Assembly: GCA_011390205.1 (NCBI GenBank)
Contig: JAABSX010000014.1
Location: forward strand, 19,648 to 83,647
Direction: 5' to 3'
Origin: Microscillaceae bacterium
GTDB lineage: Bacteria > Bacteroidota > Bacteroidia > Cytophagales > Microscillaceae
Length of the DNA stretch: 64,000 nucleotides
In this document: piece by piece, positions 52,741-62,124 of the stretch
Position numbering within the stretch: position 1 is the stretch's first letter
Layout of the letters: each line of letters opens with the position of its first letter
Notes under the pieces: model-generated
Databases searched by the model: none
Told to the model about the DNA's origin: nothing
Seen by the model: only the letters and a program-made list of their open reading frames with translations
Made by a program: the position numbers and the translations under genes

Positions 52741-52783
52741 CTTAATTCTTGAAGGGTGCATTGTTTGCTCTTCAAGAATTAAG
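52741..52783 (+). promoter_or_regulatory. Long perfect hairpin between DUF1573 and yajC
   Basis: CTTAATTCTTGAAG (52741-52754) and CTTCAAGAATTAAG (52770-52783) form a perfect 14-base-pair stem with a 15-base loop. No T-run follows, so it is more likely a processing or stability element in the mRNA than a terminator. Confidence 0.6.
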
Positions 52784-52855
52784 GCTTAAGCCCTCCTCTG
52801 TAGCACTTCATCAAGTGCTGTCTAAATTTTATTTTCAAATCATTTAATCTCAAAC

Positions 52856-53179
52856 ATGAACTTACTCAATATTTTATTGCAGACTAGCAGCAGCGGTGGA
52901 GGACTCTCCATCTGGATTTTATTTGCGGGCGTAATGCTTATTTTTTATCTTTTTATGATTCTGCCAGAGCAACGTAAGAAAAAACAACAAGAGCAGTTTA
53001 GAAATGCACTCTCTAAAGGAGACCACGTCGTAACCATCGGAGGAATACATGGCAAGATTCATGCAATAGATGAGCATACCATCACATTGATGATAGACAA
53101 AACCAAGATGGTTTTTGATAAACACGCCATCTCGTCAGAAGCAAGTAAAAAAGTTCAAAAAGAAGCAACTACTGAATAA
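52856..53179 (+). CDS. yajC: Preprotein translocase subunit YajC
   Basis: YajC associates with SecD and SecF in the Sec export machine. The 107-residue protein has a single membrane helix (about 18-38, LSIWILFAGVMLIFYLFMIL) followed by PEQRKKKQQEQFRNALSKGD. The conserved domain HVVTIGGIHGKIHAIDEHTI comes next, where VxTxGGIxGxI is the hallmark. A short charged tail follows. The gene is followed 4 bases later by the YbbR-like gene (GTG start). Together they fit the block nusB-DUF1573-yajC-ybbR-coaE typical of the phylum. Confidence 0.95.
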   Translation: MNLLNILLQTSSSGGGLSIWILFAGVMLIFYLFMILPEQRKKKQQEQFRNALSKGDHVVTIGGIHGKIHAIDEHTITLMIDKTKMVFDKHAISSEASKKVQKEATTE

Positions 53180-53183
53180 AATA

Positions 53184-54194
53184 GTGACACAAAGAATCAC
53201 ATCCTTTTTTTCAAAAAACAAACAAAGGTTTGCGTTACTTTTTAGGCATGTACGCCAAGCAGATGTGCAAGTATTCTTGGTGTGCTTTTCTATTGCCGTA
53301 GTGCTGTGGTTCTTTAATGCCTTGAATCACCCCCGAAGTGAAATCATCAAATATCCCATAGAGGTCATCTATGATAGCAATAAATACATCGCATTAGAAG
53401 CCGAACCTAAATTTATATTGCTTAAAGTGCACGGCACTGGCTGGCAAATCTTCTGGAAAACGGTCTCACCCAAAGTAGAACCTATCAAAATATTTACACC
53501 CTCTGTCATCTCAAATAACCGCCCTTATCTGCTTACAAAAAGCTACCTCTCCGACATCAACAGCCGAGCCGTAGGTCTTAAGATAGAGAATATCATCAGT
53601 GATACCATCCCGATTAGGCTAGACAGAAAGATAAAAAGACGTTATTTTCTCAAAATAGACCCTTTTGATATCAATCTACAAACCAATCATCGCATTATAG
53701 GAGATATAGAATTTACACCCAAACAACTCACCATAGAAGGGCCAGAAAGTTATCTGGAGCGAATCCCGAACCCCTATCCTGTCCTTATCCCTCAAAGAAA
53801 TATTCGTGAAGACTTCGCAAAAGAGGTAATGCTTGGATTTAGAGTCCAAAAACCTGCGCTTCTTAGCCTCAGTGCCGATGAAATTAAAGTCAAATTCAAA
53901 GTAGATGAATATCTCTACAAAACCAATAGCTTGGTGGTGCAGCTTGCCCACTTTCCCGAAGACTCTAAATTTACACTCCACAAAAATCACAGGCGAGTGG
54001 ATATAAGGTATGCCTTCAGAAGTAAAGATATTGGAAAGATTCGTCTGTCTGATTTTTTAATCGTTGCTGATTTTAAGACATTCAACCCTAAAGACTCTAC
54101 CGTAAACCTTGTCCTGAAGCGAAAACCAAACTTTATCTATAAAGATGATATTAACTTCAAACCTAAGGTAAAACTGGATTATGAAAAAAAATAA
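53184..54194 (+). CDS. YbbR-like (CdaR-type) membrane protein
   Basis: A 336-residue protein with one N-terminal membrane helix (about 31-52, VFLVCFSIAVVLWFFNALNH) and a large exterior part with YbbR-type repeats. These are beta-domains of about 80 residues with segments like YPIEVIYDSNKYIALEAEPK, ILLKVHGTGW and PIRLDRKIKRRYFLK. The longest frame begins inside yajC; the GTG at 53184, four bases after the yajC stop, is the sensible start. YbbR proteins such as CdaR regulate the cyclic-di-AMP synthase CdaA in other bacteria; no cdaA is nearby and the role here is unproven. Its end overlaps the start of coaE by 14 bases, so the two are translationally coupled. Confidence 0.82.
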   Translation: MTQRITSFFSKNKQRFALLFRHVRQADVQVFLVCFSIAVVLWFFNALNHPRSEIIKYPIEVIYDSNKYIALEAEPKFILLKVHGTGWQIFWKTVSPKVEPIKIFTPSVISNNRPYLLTKSYLSDINSRAVGLKIENIISDTIPIRLDRKIKRRYFLKIDPFDINLQTNHRIIGDIEFTPKQLTIEGPESYLERIPNPYPVLIPQRNIREDFAKEVMLGFRVQKPALLSLSADEIKVKFKVDEYLYKTNSLVVQLAHFPEDSKFTLHKNHRRVDIRYAFRSKDIGKIRLSDFLIVADFKTFNPKDSTVNLVLKRKPNFIYKDDINFKPKVKLDYEKK

Positions 54195-54807
54195 ACCACT
54201 TTTAGTAGGAATTACAGGGGGAATAGGCTCCGGCAAAAGTACAATTTGTAAGGTGTTTTCTACTCTAGGCATCCCTGTGTATGAGGCAGACTCAAGAGCA
54301 AAAATGCTTATGACACAAGACCCTGCACTCATTGAGTCTATTAAAGAAGCTTTTGGAGAAAGTGCCTACACACCCGAAGGGCAGCTCAACAGACAGCACA
54401 TCGCTGCACAGGTCTTCAAAGATGGCAATAAGGTCAGCATACTTAACCAGCTCGTACACCCCAAGGTAGGAGAAGATTTTAGGGCTTGGGCAGCAGCACA
54501 TCAAGCATACACGTACCTCCTTAATGAAGCTGCACTGATGTTTGAGTCAGGAAGATACCAAGATTTAGACAAAGTCATCACCGTGTTTGCCCCTGAAAAG
54601 CTACGTATAGAGCGGGTCAGCAAGAGAGATACACAGCGTAGCCGAGAAGAGATTCAGGCAATCATACACAAACAACTCTCCGAAGAAGAAAAAATAACCC
54701 GTGCCGACTATGTCATCCACAATGATGGCAAGCAGCTCGTCATCCCACAGGTCTTAAAGCTGCACAAACTCTTTGAAGAAATACACAAGGGTGAAAATAT
54801 CTTGTAA
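54181..54807 (+). CDS. coaE: Dephospho-CoA kinase
   Basis: CoaE phosphorylates dephospho-CoA at the 3' hydroxyl in the last step of coenzyme A synthesis. The 208-residue P-loop kinase has Walker A GGIGSGKST (13-21), the substrate-contact segment VYEADSRAKMLM (V-x-x-ADxxxxxL), and NQLVHPKV. The LID region contains APEKLRIERVSKRDTQRSRE, with the arginines that close over ATP, and ADYVIHNDG follows. The length is normal. It overlaps the YbbR-like gene by 14 bases and closes the block; transcription may stop before the next gene, which has its own -10 element. Confidence 0.96.
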   Translation: MKKNKPLLVGITGGIGSGKSTICKVFSTLGIPVYEADSRAKMLMTQDPALIESIKEAFGESAYTPEGQLNRQHIAAQVFKDGNKVSILNQLVHPKVGEDFRAWAAAHQAYTYLLNEAALMFESGRYQDLDKVITVFAPEKLRIERVSKRDTQRSREEIQAIIHKQLSEEEKITRADYVIHNDGKQLVIPQVLKLHKLFEEIHKGENIL

Positions 54808-54882
54808 ACGTGTTCCGTAGTTTTATATGCCGCTGCTACTTTATTTTTAGCATTTATATGCCTATTTTTCTAAATCAATTCC

Positions 54883-54890
54883 TATTTTTG
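54883..54890 (+). promoter_or_regulatory. Probable -10 element of the carboxyltransferase gene
   Basis: TATTTTTG lies 27 bases before the ATG at 54917. The -33 position is TTT rather than TTG. Confidence 0.45.
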
Positions 54891-54916
54891 AAAAAACAAC
54901 ATTTAATGCGAGTCAT

Positions 54917-56506
54917 ATGGAACATACAGATAATCAAGATACTACATCTTCAAAGAGCATTCAAGATGAAAAATTTGCAATCTTAGCCAAAAAAAATGAA
55001 GAAGCCCTCCTCGGAGGTGGTGAAGCACGCATTGCCTCCCAACACAAAAAAGGCAAGCTTACTGCCCGTGAGCGGATAGACTTACTCTTAGATGAAGGCT
55101 CTTTTGAGGAGATAGGTAAATTTGTAACCCACCGCTGCAAAGATTTTGGACTAGATAAAGAATATTACCTTGGTGATGGGGTGGTTACGGGCTATGGCAC
55201 GATATACGGACGCTTGGTCTATGTCTTTTCACAAGATTTTACGGTGTTCGGAGGCTCACTTTCGGAGACTTTTGCCGAAAAAATCTGTAAAATTATGGAT
55301 TTGGCAATGAAAAATGGAGCACCTGTCATTGGGCTGAATGACTCTGGTGGGGCTCGTATCCAAGAAGGAGTGGTTTCACTGGCGGGTTATGCAGATATTT
55401 TTTACCGCAATACGCTTGCCTCTGGAGTAGTGCCTCAGCTCTCTGCAGTGATGGGCCCTTGTGCTGGCGGAGCAGTCTATTCTCCTGCCATTACTGATTT
55501 TATCTTGATGGTAGAGCAGACTTCTTACATGTTTGTAACGGGGCCAAAGGTGGTCAAGACCGTAACCAATGAAGAAGTAAGCTCCGAAGAGCTAGGCGGT
55601 GCAAGCACACACAGCGAAAAAAGTGGGGTTACGCATTTTGCCTGTGCCAACGAAGTGGAGTGCATAGAATATCTCAAAAAATTACTGAGCTATGTGCCTC
55701 AAAACTGTGAGGAAGAAGCCCCTCGCATCCCTTATGAAAGCAATGGAAACGAAATCCGCCCCGCTTTGAATGAGCTTATCCCCGAAAATCCTAACCAACC
55801 TTATGACATGCGTGAGGTCATAGAGGGTGTGCTAGATGCAGATACTTTTTTTGAAGTACATAAAAATTTTGCTGAAAATATCGTGGTGGGTTTTGCCCGC
55901 TTAGGAGGACGCAGCATCGGAATCGTAGGAAACCAGCCCGCTGTATTGGCTGGAGTCCTAGACATCAAGGCAAGTACCAAGGCTGCCCGATTTGTACGGT
56001 TTTGTGATGCTTTTAATATTCCTTTGCTTGTGCTTGAAGATGTACCAGGGTTTTTGCCTGGGACAGACCAAGAGTGGAATGGCATCATCAGCAATGGTGC
56101 AAAACTTTTGTATGCTTTCTGTGAGGCTACTGTGCCAAGAGTAACCGTGATTACTCGCAAAGCTTATGGAGGTGCGTATGATGTGATGAACTCCAAACAC
56201 ATCGGGGCAGATATGAATTATGCTTGGCCTACAGCTGAGATAGCCGTCATGGGTGCAAAAGGAGCTTCTGAGATTATTTTTAAAAATGAAATCAGCCAAG
56301 CCGAAGACCCCGAGGCCAAACTTCAAGAAAAGGTAGAAGAATATACCCGCAAGTTTGCTACTCCATACAGAGCTGCCGCCAGAGGCTACATAGACGAGGT
56401 CATCCGCCCCGAAGAAACCAGACACAAGCTTTTGCGTGCCTTTGCGATGCTAGAAAACAAAGTAGCAACTTTGCCTAAGAAAAAACACGGGAATATCCCC
56501 TTGTAA
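54917..56506 (+). CDS. Acyl-CoA carboxylase beta subunit (propionyl-CoA/methylmalonyl-CoA type)
   Basis: A 529-residue biotin-dependent carboxyltransferase of the PccB/MmdA family, with the two crotonase-like halves. It transfers CO2 from carboxybiotin to propionyl-CoA (or acetyl-CoA). Landmarks are [20 protein letters not shown] in the first half, [19 protein letters not shown] and [19 protein letters not shown] (the two oxyanion-hole turns). In the second half are [60 protein letters not shown] and [14 protein letters not shown]. The biotin carrier and biotin carboxylase subunits are not in the window. It ends at a strong terminator. Confidence 0.94.
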   Translation: MEHTDNQDTTSSKSIQDEKFAILAKKNEEALLGGGEARIASQHKKGKLTARERIDLLLDEGSFEEIGKFVTHRCKDFGLDKEYYLGDGVVTGYGTIYGRLVYVFSQDFTVFGGSLSETFAEKICKIMDLAMKNGAPVIGLNDSGGARIQEGVVSLAGYADIFYRNTLASGVVPQLSAVMGPCAGGAVYSPAITDFILMVEQTSYMFVTGPKVVKTVTNEEVSSEELGGASTHSEKSGVTHFACANEVECIEYLKKLLSYVPQNCEEEAPRIPYESNGNEIRPALNELIPENPNQPYDMREVIEGVLDADTFFEVHKNFAENIVVGFARLGGRSIGIVGNQPAVLAGVLDIKASTKAARFVRFCDAFNIPLLVLEDVPGFLPGTDQEWNGIISNGAKLLYAFCEATVPRVTVITRKAYGGAYDVMNSKHIGADMNYAWPTAEIAVMGAKGASEIIFKNEISQAEDPEAKLQEKVEEYTRKFATPYRAAARGYIDEVIRPEETRHKLLRAFAMLENKVATLPKKKHGNIPL

Positions 56507-56521
56507 AACTCTACAATATAA

Positions 56522-56570
56522 AAAACACTCTGCTACAACTGAAAGGTTCTCAGCAGAGTGTTTTGCTTTT
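56522..56570 (+). terminator. Terminator of the carboxyltransferase gene
   Basis: AAAACACTCTGCT (56522-56534) pairs perfectly with AGCAGAGTGTTTT (56552-56564), giving 13 base pairs with TTTGCTTTT following. Confidence 0.92.
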
Positions 56571-56613
56571 ATCAAGAAAGAATCTGAAGATTTGACTCCT
56601 TGCTGCACTCTCA

Positions 56614-56754
56614 TCACCCTCTTTTTGGAAATGAATGTTTACAACTAAAAGGCTTCACACCTAAAGTCATGGGCTTGTCGTCTTTGTAGCAAAAAAGGTC
56701 AAAAAACCTGTCCAACACCTTTAGGTGCGGTATCTTCAACCTAAATCAAAGGAT
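56614..56754 (+). repeat. Hairpin-array intergenic repeat, copy R2
   Basis: A shorter relative of R1 (28808-29036). It has the same opening CACCCTCTTTTTGG with AATGAATG, the TCTTTGTAGCAAAA segment, the small palindrome ACACCTTTAGGTG (56715-56727), and the closing TATCTTCAACCTAAATCAAA. The two TACGG-loop palindromes of R1 are missing. It lies between the carboxyltransferase terminator and the end of the receptor gene. Confidence 0.75.
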
Positions 56755-56799
56755 GTACAAAAAGCAGGCAGTAGTGCCACAAGACCTCCTTTTCTAGTT

Positions 56800-59700
56800 C
56801 TAGGCATTTCTTAAAATTACCACGAATGTTTTCTGTTCATCAATGATGGTTTCAGATACAGAGGCCTTCATCTCAAAAGTATGCCCTTCTTTGTGCTTTG
56901 CCAAAACAACTTTTACGTTTTCGTTGGTATCTTCTAGTGCAAGTGTACTTGTTTTGTCAAAGAGTATCTTGATATCCTGCCCTAGTAGTTCATCAGCCTC
57001 ATACCCAAATATTTTGGTGGTAGCAGGGTTGCTCAATTTGATTCTGTGTAGTGTATCTATGGATATGATACTGTTCACAGAGGCATTAAAGATGCCATTC
57101 ACGAGTGCAATTTGCTCATTAAGTGCTTGCTCTGCCTGCTTACGGCGGTTAATATCTCGGATACTTCCTGCTATTCTGAGCGGCATGCCTTGGTCATCAC
57201 GTCTGGTAGCACCGCTTGCAGAGAACCAAACGTACTGCCCGTCTTTCATCAAAAGTCTATACTCTAGGTCGTATGGAGTCTGCCCTGACATATCAGTAAT
57301 GTGGTCATAGAGCACCCTTAGTACACGCTCTCTATCATCGGGGTGTAGGCGTGAACTCCAGCTGTTGAGTTTGAGCTCAAACTCATTTTCTTCAAATCCG
57401 AGAAGGTTGGTAAATCTCTTAGACCAGATAGCAGGGTTATCAGGGTTTACGGGGTCAGAGGGGATGATGTTCATTTCCCAGAAGCCTTCATTGGTGGCAG
57501 AGGTAGCAAGGTCAAATCTATTGAGGGCTTCGGTGAGTTTGAGTTGGTTTTGTTTTCTTTGTGATATATCTTGTACGATGGCAGCAAACAGCGGGGTTTC
57601 TTCATCTTTAAAGAACTGCATATTCATCTCTACTTCATAGCTTGTGCCGTCTTTTCGGCTAAATACAGTTTCAAGCACAAGGTTTTTGATTTCTCCTTCT
57701 TGCAGTGGTTTGATGTATTCTTGGAAAGACCCTCTGTCAAAGTAAGGCTCTATGCTGTAGGGTGTCTGTTGTTTGAGTTCTTCGGTAGTGTATCCGAGGT
57801 TTAGTTTCCCTCTTTCATTTACATACGTAAAGTTTAGTGTTTTTGCATCAAAGATAAATACTTCATTGGTAGAGTTGTCTAGGATATAGGCGGTCAGCTC
57901 TGTATTTTTTTGGTTTTGCATGCGCTGTGTAATATCCCTGATAAACATAGAGGCTCCTATGACCTCATTAAATTCATTTTGGATAGGGTTATAGGCGATG
58001 TCAAACCATTTTCGGATTCCACCTTCTATGATGTATTCTTCTTCGGTATTATAGTAGCTTTTGCTCAAAGCCCTGTCCCAAAGTTTTTTGCTATGGATTC
58101 GGTCACTCTCCTCTTTGAAGACATCAAACCAGTAATCTCCTTCTCTAAACTCCACACCATAGACCATTTTAATGATTTCTTTGCTTCTTTCATTGGCTGC
58201 CACCACGTGGTATTGGGTATCAAGGGCTACGATGCCTGATTTGGCACTGTCAATGATTGCCTGTCTTTGTGCCAGTGTGTTGGCGAGGGCATACTCTTTT
58301 TCTAGGAGTTCGGCTGTGCGGCTTTCTACTTCTTTTTCTAGGTTAATTTTATATTCCTCTAATTTTCTTTGGTTGCGCTCCATTTCATCTTGGGTGATGG
58401 CGAGTACCTCCATATTTTGCCTCATTTCTTCTTCTTGGGCTTGCATTTGCTCGGCATACTGTCGGGTCTCTTCTAGGAGTCGTTCTGTGTTTTTACTTAC
58501 TTTTACTGCGGCAAGTGTAGAGGCGATGTTCTCAGATATTCGTTCTACAAAATCTATTTCGTATGCCTCGAATGGTTTAAAAGAAGCGATTTCCATTGCT
58601 CCAAGCACCTCGTTATTTACTTTGAGTGGGGCCAAGAGTAGGTGTTTGGGGTTGGCGTGCCCCAGTCCTGAGGTGATTTGTATGTATTGGTTGGGTGCAT
58701 TGTCTAGGTAGATGATGTCTTTCTCAAGCACAACTTGCCCTAGCAGCCCCTGCCCTACGATGATTTTTTTCTCATCATATTTTCTTTTGTCATACGCAAA
58801 AGCGGCTTTCATCTCGAGGTAAGGCTCTTTGGTATCTGTATTTAAGATAAATAGCCCTCCTTGATTGGCCTCTAAATACTTGACAAGGTTAGAGATGATT
58901 TGATAAGAGAACTCTTCTATTTCTTTTTCGGATGAGCGCAAGATATTGCCAAAGAGTGCAAAACCTTCATTAGACCAATTTCGTTTTTTGTCATCTTCTG
59001 CCACTGATTTCAGGCCATTTCTCATAGAAAGAAGGGCATAGCCGAGGGTATCTTTTTCGCTTTTGACCTCAAAGCCCGTATCAAAGTTACTCTGTCCGAT
59101 ATTGTTGGCAAATGTGGTATATTGCTGAAAACTCTCCACGATGAGGTCTAGGCTGTCGGCTACTTCTCCTATTTCGTCTTTTCTATTTCGATAAGAGATA
59201 TGTGTATCTATATCTCCAGAAGCTACATTTTTGGCATCCGTAGCTATGTTTTTAAGAGGCTTTAAGAGTAGGCTTCCGAATAAAAATGTACCTGCTGTGA
59301 GCAACAAAAAGTTAAGAAAGAAGGTAAAAAACAGAATAAACCTAAGCACTGACTGGCTATTGGCCAATACATCTTGGTAGATTTCGCTCAGTTCACGGTT
59401 TTTACTTACTACTTCTTCTAGGGCAGTCTCAGCAAGGTAGGAGACCCGCTCTACTTCAGGGTTAATGTCTATGAGATAAGAAGAGATGGTTTGCTGTGTC
59501 GTGTTTTCATTGGCAATAGAGATATCGAGTTGTTCTGCATTTTCTACAAACATAGAATCTTCTAGAAGGATTTCGGGGTTCTCTACTTCTGTGAGATTTT
59601 CACCCGAATCTACAAAGCCCGTATCTGAGGGTATTCGGTTAAGGTTTTGTTCATTGGGGTTTCTGAAACTGATGGTGGTATCACTGAGGCTTCTCTCCTG

Positions 59701-60117
59701 CTGTATGGTTTTGAGGAGTTCTTCCAGCTCATTCCAAGAGAGTGTAAGCTCTCTCAGCTCTCCCCTCCCTACACTGGGATATGTTTTTATATCAACAGAC
59801 TCACGCCCTCCGCTGATGATGGCAGTTCCCCCTCTATCTAGGACGGCAAGATTATCACGGTAATTGCCCATTTCTTTTGTGAGCAAAATCTTGATTCCTT
59901 TTTCTTCGTCTGGATTGTCTAAGATAGAGGCTGTAAAGAACTTAATACGCTCTATGTATTTTTCATTTTCTTCTGAAATCTCCAGATACTTACGGTTTTC
60001 TTCAGAAATAGCATTAAACCGAATTTGAAAGAAGTAATTGCCTACCACCAAAGCAATGTTGATGATAAAAAATATCCTTACTTTGGTTTTGATACTATTA
60101 AGACCTATTTTGAACAT
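56800..60117 (-). CDS. HAMP/GAF/multi-PAS membrane receptor without an output domain
   Basis: A 1105-residue sensory protein. Domains in order: transmembrane helix 1 (about 12-30), a periplasmic sensor region (about 31-260), helix 2 (about 262-288), HAMP (about 290-342, with KPLKNIATDAKNVASGDIDT), and GAF (about 405-540, YLEMKAAFAYDKRKYDEKKI). Then come a long coiled coil (about 545-612) with the MQAQEEEMRQNMEVLAITQD pattern, and four PAS domains (about 625-1105), one with EFELKLNSWSSRLHPDDRER. The protein stops right after the last PAS domain: no histidine kinase, GGDEF, EAL or methyl-accepting domain is present. It may pass its signal to a separate kinase through the coiled coil. No kinase or regulator gene is adjacent. 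Confidence 0.88.
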   Translation of the reverse strand: MFKIGLNSIKTKVRIFFIINIALVVGNYFFQIRFNAISEENRKYLEISEENEKYIERIKFFTASILDNPDEEKGIKILLTKEMGNYRDNLAVLDRGGTAIISGGRESVDIKTYPSVGRGELRELTLSWNELEELLKTIQQERSLSDTTISFRNPNEQNLNRIPSDTGFVDSGENLTEVENPEILLEDSMFVENAEQLDISIANENTTQQTISSYLIDINPEVERVSYLAETALEEVVSKNRELSEIYQDVLANSQSVLRFILFFTFFLNFLLLTAGTFLFGSLLLKPLKNIATDAKNVASGDIDTHISYRNRKDEIGEVADSLDLIVESFQQYTTFANNIGQSNFDTGFEVKSEKDTLGYALLSMRNGLKSVAEDDKKRNWSNEGFALFGNILRSSEKEIEEFSYQIISNLVKYLEANQGGLFILNTDTKEPYLEMKAAFAYDKRKYDEKKIIVGQGLLGQVVLEKDIIYLDNAPNQYIQITSGLGHANPKHLLLAPLKVNNEVLGAMEIASFKPFEAYEIDFVERISENIASTLAAVKVSKNTERLLEETRQYAEQMQAQEEEMRQNMEVLAITQDEMERNQRKLEEYKINLEKEVESRTAELLEKEYALANTLAQRQAIIDSAKSGIVALDTQYHVVAANERSKEIIKMVYGVEFREGDYWFDVFKEESDRIHSKKLWDRALSKSYYNTEEEYIIEGGIRKWFDIAYNPIQNEFNEVIGASMFIRDITQRMQNQKNTELTAYILDNSTNEVFIFDAKTLNFTYVNERGKLNLGYTTEELKQQTPYSIEPYFDRGSFQEYIKPLQEGEIKNLVLETVFSRKDGTSYEVEMNMQFFKDEETPLFAAIVQDISQRKQNQLKLTEALNRFDLATSATNEGFWEMNIIPSDPVNPDNPAIWSKRFTNLLGFEENEFELKLNSWSSRLHPDDRERVLRVLYDHITDMSGQTPYDLEYRLLMKDGQYVWFSASGATRRDDQGMPLRIAGSIRDINRRKQAEQALNEQIALVNGIFNASVNSIISIDTLHRIKLSNPATTKIFGYEADELLGQDIKILFDKTSTLALEDTNENVKVVLAKHKEGHTFEMKASVSETIIDEQKTFVVILRNA

Positions 60118-60410
60118 ACGCGCTTATGTTTCTCTTATGTGAGCTAAGTTAATGAGGAATCGTAAAAAAAACTATTTTTTTGATGAACCCTTCAAATTAT
60201 TGCATTCTTTGCCAAGAAATAACAATTTAAGTACCAATCCTCTAATATACAGTACTTTTTTGGGAGGCCTTTCACTCTGTTTGATGATTCACTTTCTAAG
60301 ATAAGCCTTATTTAGTAGGAATCAAGTGATTCAATGCTCTTTTTTGCTTTATTCTACTTGTATGAATATTTTCTGTATTTTGTGTCAGGATTTGCCAGTA
60401 GGTGGCATAC
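60118..60410. other. Intergenic region upstream of the receptor
   Basis: 293 AT-rich bases between two minus-strand genes. I see no complete promoter consensus; a TAATTTG-like element (minus strand near 60192) lacks one base. No gene is supported. Confidence 0.3.
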
Positions 60411-61064
60411 TTAATTGCCATGCCTACAGAAGCAGTACATTTGGTTCATGCATTCAAATATAAACTCAAAAACCTCTGTATGTCTTTTTGCTTCGGCAAG
60501 GCTTGTGCCCCAGGCATACAGCCCATGCCCTGCAAGTAAGAAGCCCTTCATCTTGGGGTTATGGTCAAAATAAATTTTAATCTCTTGGCTAAGTGCTTCT
60601 ATGTCTTGTGAATTGTCAAAAATAGGAATAGACACTGATGCCTCATGTGTATTGATTCCTTTGATGCCCTTCAAGACCTCAAAGCCTGTAAGCTGCACGA
60701 TTTTATCTTTGTGGTGCACCAATGAAAACACTGTGGAAGCCACTGAATGTGTATGCAAAATGGCTTGTGTATCTAGGTGATGGTAAAGCATCGTATGCAG
60801 CCCTGTCTCAGCAGAGGGTTTTTTGTGTTCGTAGCCTGGCAAAGGACTTCCTTCGTCATCTATCATCATAAAATCTTCTGCTTTGAAGTGCAGCTTGTCT
60901 ATTCCAGAAGAAGAGATGGTAAATGTCTCTTGGTAAGGCTGCGGATTTCGAAAAGAATAATTGGTGCTTGTGGCAGGTGACCATCCTTTTTGGTGAAACA
61001 AGGCAATAATTTCTAGTAGTTCGTCTTGGAGGTCTTGGTAATCTTCTAAATGTAAAATATTCAT
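60411..61064 (-). CDS. mtnB: Methylthioribulose-1-phosphate dehydratase
   Basis: MtnB removes water from 5-methylthioribulose 1-phosphate in the methionine salvage pathway. The 217-residue protein is a class II aldolase/adducin fold enzyme with a zinc site formed by HTHSVAST and the later HGLYAWG histidine. The opening has GWSPATSTNYSFRNP, equivalent to the family GxxxxTSGNxSxR segment, and FTISSSGIDKLHFKAEDFM and KKPSAETGLHTMLYHH, which carry the substrate-binding residues. It is 13 bases downstream of the M28 peptidase gene on the same strand, so they share a transcript. Other salvage genes (mtnA, mtnC, mtnD) are not in the window. Confidence 0.88.
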   Translation of the reverse strand: MNILHLEDYQDLQDELLEIIALFHQKGWSPATSTNYSFRNPQPYQETFTISSSGIDKLHFKAEDFMMIDDEGSPLPGYEHKKPSAETGLHTMLYHHLDTQAILHTHSVASTVFSLVHHKDKIVQLTGFEVLKGIKGINTHEASVSIPIFDNSQDIEALSQEIKIYFDHNPKMKGFLLAGHGLYAWGTSLAEAKRHTEVFEFIFECMNQMYCFCRHGN

Positions 61065-61077
61065 TGTCTTTCAAGTT

Positions 61078-62124
61078 TTACTGTAATGCTGCTGATTCAT
61101 TATACAAAACCTGCACCAATGTCTGTGCTACTGCTTGGAGGGTTTGTTTGTCTATAATTTCCATATCATCTTTGCTCGTATGGTGATACTCTTTGAAGAA
61201 AGACTCTTGTGCGTGGGCATCAAAATCTACTATATCAATCATCGGGATATTGGCAAGGGTGTTTACATAATAATGGTCATCTATGATGCTCGGGCTATTT
61301 TTGGGGATAAAGTAAGCTCCAAAACCTAGCTGCTGGGCGATTTGCCATACTTTTTGATTGATAGAAGGGGCGTATTTCATAGAATATCCTTCACGGTAAA
61401 AGGTAGCTCCTTTTGCCCCTACCATGTCTAGCAAGATGCCATAATAAGCCGAATAATTTTCTTTGTGCTTGTTTTTTGCCCAGTACTGTGAGCCTAAGCA
61501 CCACTGGTCGGGTGCCCACTCCCCTTCATAGCCTTCGGGCTGCCCGTAGTCTTCACTGTCAAAAAAGATAATATCTATGCCTATGTTGGGCTTTTTGGAG
61601 GCTTGTGAGAGTGTGCGTGCCACTTCTAAAAGTACGCCCACACCGCTTGCCCCATCATTAGCTCCTGCAATGGGTGTATATGCCGTACTGTCTTTGGCTT
61701 CTTTGTCATTGAAGGGGCGGGTATCCCAGTGTGCCGCCAATAAAATACGGGTACTTGCCCCAGGATTAAAACTTGCGATGATGTTGCGAGATTTAAGGAT
61801 TTTTTGGTTGTATGCTGTTGCATCAAATTTTTGCTCTGTAACCTCCCATCCGTAGTATTTGAGCTGAGATACCAAATAATCTCCACATTGCTGGTGCCCT
61901 GCTGAGTTCGGAACTCTTGGCCCAAAATCTACCTGTGCTTGCACAAAAGCCAGTGCCGAATCTGCCAATGTTTGAGGGGTTTCTTGAAGAACAATGGCTT
62001 GGACTTCTTCGGGCAAATCAGTCTCTGTATGGGTGTCTTTGTTTTTATCTCCGCAAGCACTCAGCCAGTAAGCAGCAAACACATAAAAGCCCAACTGAAA
62101 CACACATCTGAAAAAATACTGCAT
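61078..62124 (-). CDS. M28-family zinc peptidase, glutaminyl-cyclase-like lipoprotein
   Basis: A 348-residue lipoprotein with a signal ending LSAC (Cys24). It belongs to the M28 family, in a branch that also includes bacterial glutaminyl-peptide cyclotransferases. Zinc-binding and catalytic segments are ILLAAHWDTRPFND (His, Asp), AGANDGASGVGVLLEVARTL (Asp), IIFFDSEDYGQPEG (Glu, then Asp) and the late IDDHYYVNTLANIPMIDIVD (His). The FDSEDYGQ element and the overall length favour glutaminyl cyclase or aminopeptidase activity in the periplasm; the two cannot be told apart here. The lead gene of a two-gene operon with mtnB. Confidence 0.87.
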   Translation of the reverse strand: MQYFFRCVFQLGFYVFAAYWLSACGDKNKDTHTETDLPEEVQAIVLQETPQTLADSALAFVQAQVDFGPRVPNSAGHQQCGDYLVSQLKYYGWEVTEQKFDATAYNQKILKSRNIIASFNPGASTRILLAAHWDTRPFNDKEAKDSTAYTPIAGANDGASGVGVLLEVARTLSQASKKPNIGIDIIFFDSEDYGQPEGYEGEWAPDQWCLGSQYWAKNKHKENYSAYYGILLDMVGAKGATFYREGYSMKYAPSINQKVWQIAQQLGFGAYFIPKNSPSIIDDHYYVNTLANIPMIDIVDFDAHAQESFFKEYHHTSKDDMEIIDKQTLQAVAQTLVQVLYNESAALQ

